Positions 14,001 to 14,543 of a DNA stretch of 14,543 bases are shown here, in pieces. The first letter of the stretch is position 1. Every line of letters begins with the position of its first letter. The stretch is from RGIG4694 sp964501705 (GTDB taxonomy: Bacteria > Bacillota > Clostridia > Oscillospirales > Ruminococcaceae). Below the pieces are notes generated by a model that saw only the letters and a list, made by a program, of their open reading frames with translations, did no database searches and had not been told where the DNA came from. The position numbers and the translations under genes are program-made. The stretch lies in contig CAZCUQ010000044.1 in the NCBI GenBank assembly GCA_964501705.1, forward strand, positions 1 through 14,543, written 5' to 3'.

Positions 14001-14543
14001 GGAGCGGTCTGAGCCGTCGCGGTTACGGATTTGCTCTCGAAGTAATGATCATGAGAAGTGTCGGTGCAGGATGGTTTAACGGTAAAACTATATTCCGTAT
14101 TCTCAGTAATGGTAATTGAACCGATATTAGCGTTTAAAGCTAACGTCTCGCTCGTTCCGCTTACGGTTTTGCTTGCGGTGTTTGTCCCGTCCGAAATTGT
14201 GAGCGTATACGTATTGTCCGAACTATCGGTGCTATAGCCGGAGGCTGTTGTCGGGTTTTTCCATGTAACGATGATTTGTCCCGGATTTGACGTATCCGTT
14301 TCGATATCAAGCCTTGCTACAGTAACGCTTTTTTTGCTGACATTTCCCTGAACAACGTCATCTTCATCTGAACTTTTGTATCTGACAAAAGGAACAATAC
14401 GATAATTTACGCTTTCGGCGTCATCGGGAACAGTATATGTATAAGAATACGAAGTCACGCCCGTACTAGAATCTACAGATGATTCAATATTATAAACACT
14501 GTTGCCGTCCGCGTCCGCTCCATCGGTCGAGGCAACAATTTCA
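11030..14543 (-). CDS. Large FN3-repeat cell-surface protein, C-terminal 1170 codons (5' end outside window)
   Basis: The frame stays open to the right edge, and no true start is visible: the first in-frame GTG, at 14458, is an internal Val with sense codons before it. Residues are numbered from the first visible codon. The piece holds the end of one fibronectin type III domain (to about 74) and then eight FN3-like domains, near 75-180, 181-286, 306-428, 440-548, 556-642, 645-734, 750-840 and 843-932. The last four are classic, with W-x-x-V-x-G-A-x-x-Y-x-V-Y and L-x-N-G-x-x-Y-x-Y-x-V-x-A-Y. A Ser/Asn/Asp/Gly linker (933-971) precedes an unnamed beta-rich domain (972-1118). An Ala/Gly stretch and a basic tail (FRLRKRNKVYKLVKKS) end the protein. 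There is no LPXTG, C-terminal membrane helix or catalytic motif. An extracellular adhesion, scaffold or binding role is likely (inference). Confidence 0.88.
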   Translation of the reverse strand, partial: EIVASTDGADADGNSVYNIESSVDSSTGVTSYSYTYTVPDDAESVNYRIVPFVRYKSSDEDDVVQGNVSKKSVTVARLDIETDTSNPGQIIVTWKNPTTASGYSTDSSDNTYTLTISDGTNTASKTVSGTSETLALNANIGSITITENTEYSFTVKPSCTDTSHDHYFESKSVTATAQTAPEGKPVVTTTAGNRQFTVHVEPGDSDEVISGYRIVVKNKSTGVELHDEYCPVTSGNTLDKIIQIFNGVEASNTSPQNAVEYTVTATPYTESEDMPDYSYTESSNIIDGTSASDAVSVIPSNVASPRGLVWVLAAEPEDRGVKVSWDYTFPQNAEIAKLPVDFKICRRVKGETGEYEIVGSLTNQTGSSGETKEYSFIDKRYSFAEYESLNPGDSDYPGHDFTYIEYEYQVRAYVNGESDPVPISFSDTFVFDPKSLGINFGMPAPVKSLGTDGKITLSWPAVDGADAYLVYRDPEGDGIFESPIFVDADEHTSKGSSGNTVTWSEDGLVNNTTIDYRVSAIYTHLDPNANDSDAGRQFLYETARAKVTGTSGEILLPPYLEGDTSDGTIVVTWDEVEGADYYTVSYTCNGENPQTVTITDKNELTLKNLTNGDVYTFTAIAYKIVNNSPYASEESNVLTLVVGSPIYPPVVSAVPGNEKVTLTWVPMTKDASGYNIYSYNPDTGEYTILSQSTGTTYVHTGLENGTTYWYAVKAFKDVSGVRILSDYSVLVNATPDKRYATDDEVNPNYIASPLDFTVTSSDGTAILSWSEVDGATGYRVYMLDSSGIPVLLGSTSKTEISYPGLTNGEVYTYTVTAYKSFADGSITESNYATPKSITIGTYLSAPLDVTAVAGDGKVTLNWSAVSGADGYVVYAYNAASNSFAAVGVVSKPGFTHEGLENGLTYSYMIAAYRTVGLSNQYSQYSLAVSATPYASASDDDNSSGGTDSSNSNNDTNNNTGSSTGDSSDSGGYRINIVGTVPEGISHSELIGAYSDEMSFDQDIDIRFSVNTESSKMVYDVLSGYANGLDSFDVYPFDISCYISGTDTKITPYEGHYVTLTMPVPDSFRKYGEDMQLMHIRISDSQMEIIPLTFGEADGIPLVQFKVSDFSPFAFVHYYSPEEIASLSGAAAGTSAGTFAAAGSIYSFRCTPNGGFRLRKRNKVYKLVKKS

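Noticed and set aside
14456..14458. GTG as the start codon of the FN3 protein
   Set aside because: The same frame is open for another 28 codons to the window edge, and the region is the middle of a domain with no signal peptide.
1..14543. CRISPR array, tRNA, rRNA, or transposase gene
   Set aside because: No regularly spaced short repeats, no cloverleaf or rRNA-like stretch and no transposase or integrase motif was seen on either strand.

Overview
The window looks like chromosomal DNA from a low-to-mid-GC, Gram-positive, anaerobic Clostridium relative, most like the Ruminococcus/Oscillospiraceae group. The basis is inference from: a Rex repressor with the Clostridia-type FGGFGQQGYGY wing, an HPr carrying both His15 and Ser46, strong AGGAGG ribosome sites, frequent GTG/TTG starts, a LytTR plus DUF3021-like pair, a 7-TM HD-GYP protein of a type common in these bacteria, and large secreted Big2/FN3 proteins. 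No species can be assigned from sequence alone.

Layout. (1) 1-1105: the C-terminal end of NADP-dependent isocitrate dehydrogenase, then rex 36 bp downstream, closed by two successive hairpins. (2) 1229-2485: murA, the first committed step of peptidoglycan synthesis. (3) 2486-3156: an AT-rich gap with a near-consensus promoter, a solitary ptsH (HPr) gene and its terminator. (4) 3295-7534: one apparent five-gene operon with a TTGAAT-17-TATACT promoter and a strong 3' terminator: LytTR regulator, 4-TM DUF3021-like protein, ABC ATPase, ABC-2 permease, and a membrane HD-GYP (cyclic-di-GMP phosphodiesterase family) protein. The tight spacing (12 bp; a 78-bp gap with a hairpin; a 4-bp overlap; 14 bp) suggests co-transcription. 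(5) 7534-7635: a 102-bp element bounded by 16-bp inverted repeats, sitting between convergent genes. (6) 7665-9719 (minus): a secreted protein with Big2-like domains and seven tandem copies of an unrecognised ~55-residue repeat. (7) 9720-10179: a divergent control region with two good promoters and a long, structured leader carrying short reading frames. (8) 10180-10938: a lipoprotein cyclophilin-type prolyl isomerase. (9) 11030-14543 (minus): the C-terminal 1170 codons of a very large FN3-repeat surface protein that continues beyond the window.

How the parts may work together (inference): the left half is housekeeping (redox/carbon control, wall synthesis, sugar-phosphate signalling). The middle operon joins a LytTR/membrane-protein pair with an exporter and a cyclic-di-GMP effector. 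The right half is devoted to the cell surface: an exported folding catalyst encoded between two large repeat-built extracellular proteins. The least explained items are the seven-copy repeat, the 102-bp inverted-repeat element, and the short-frame relay ahead of the prolyl isomerase gene.
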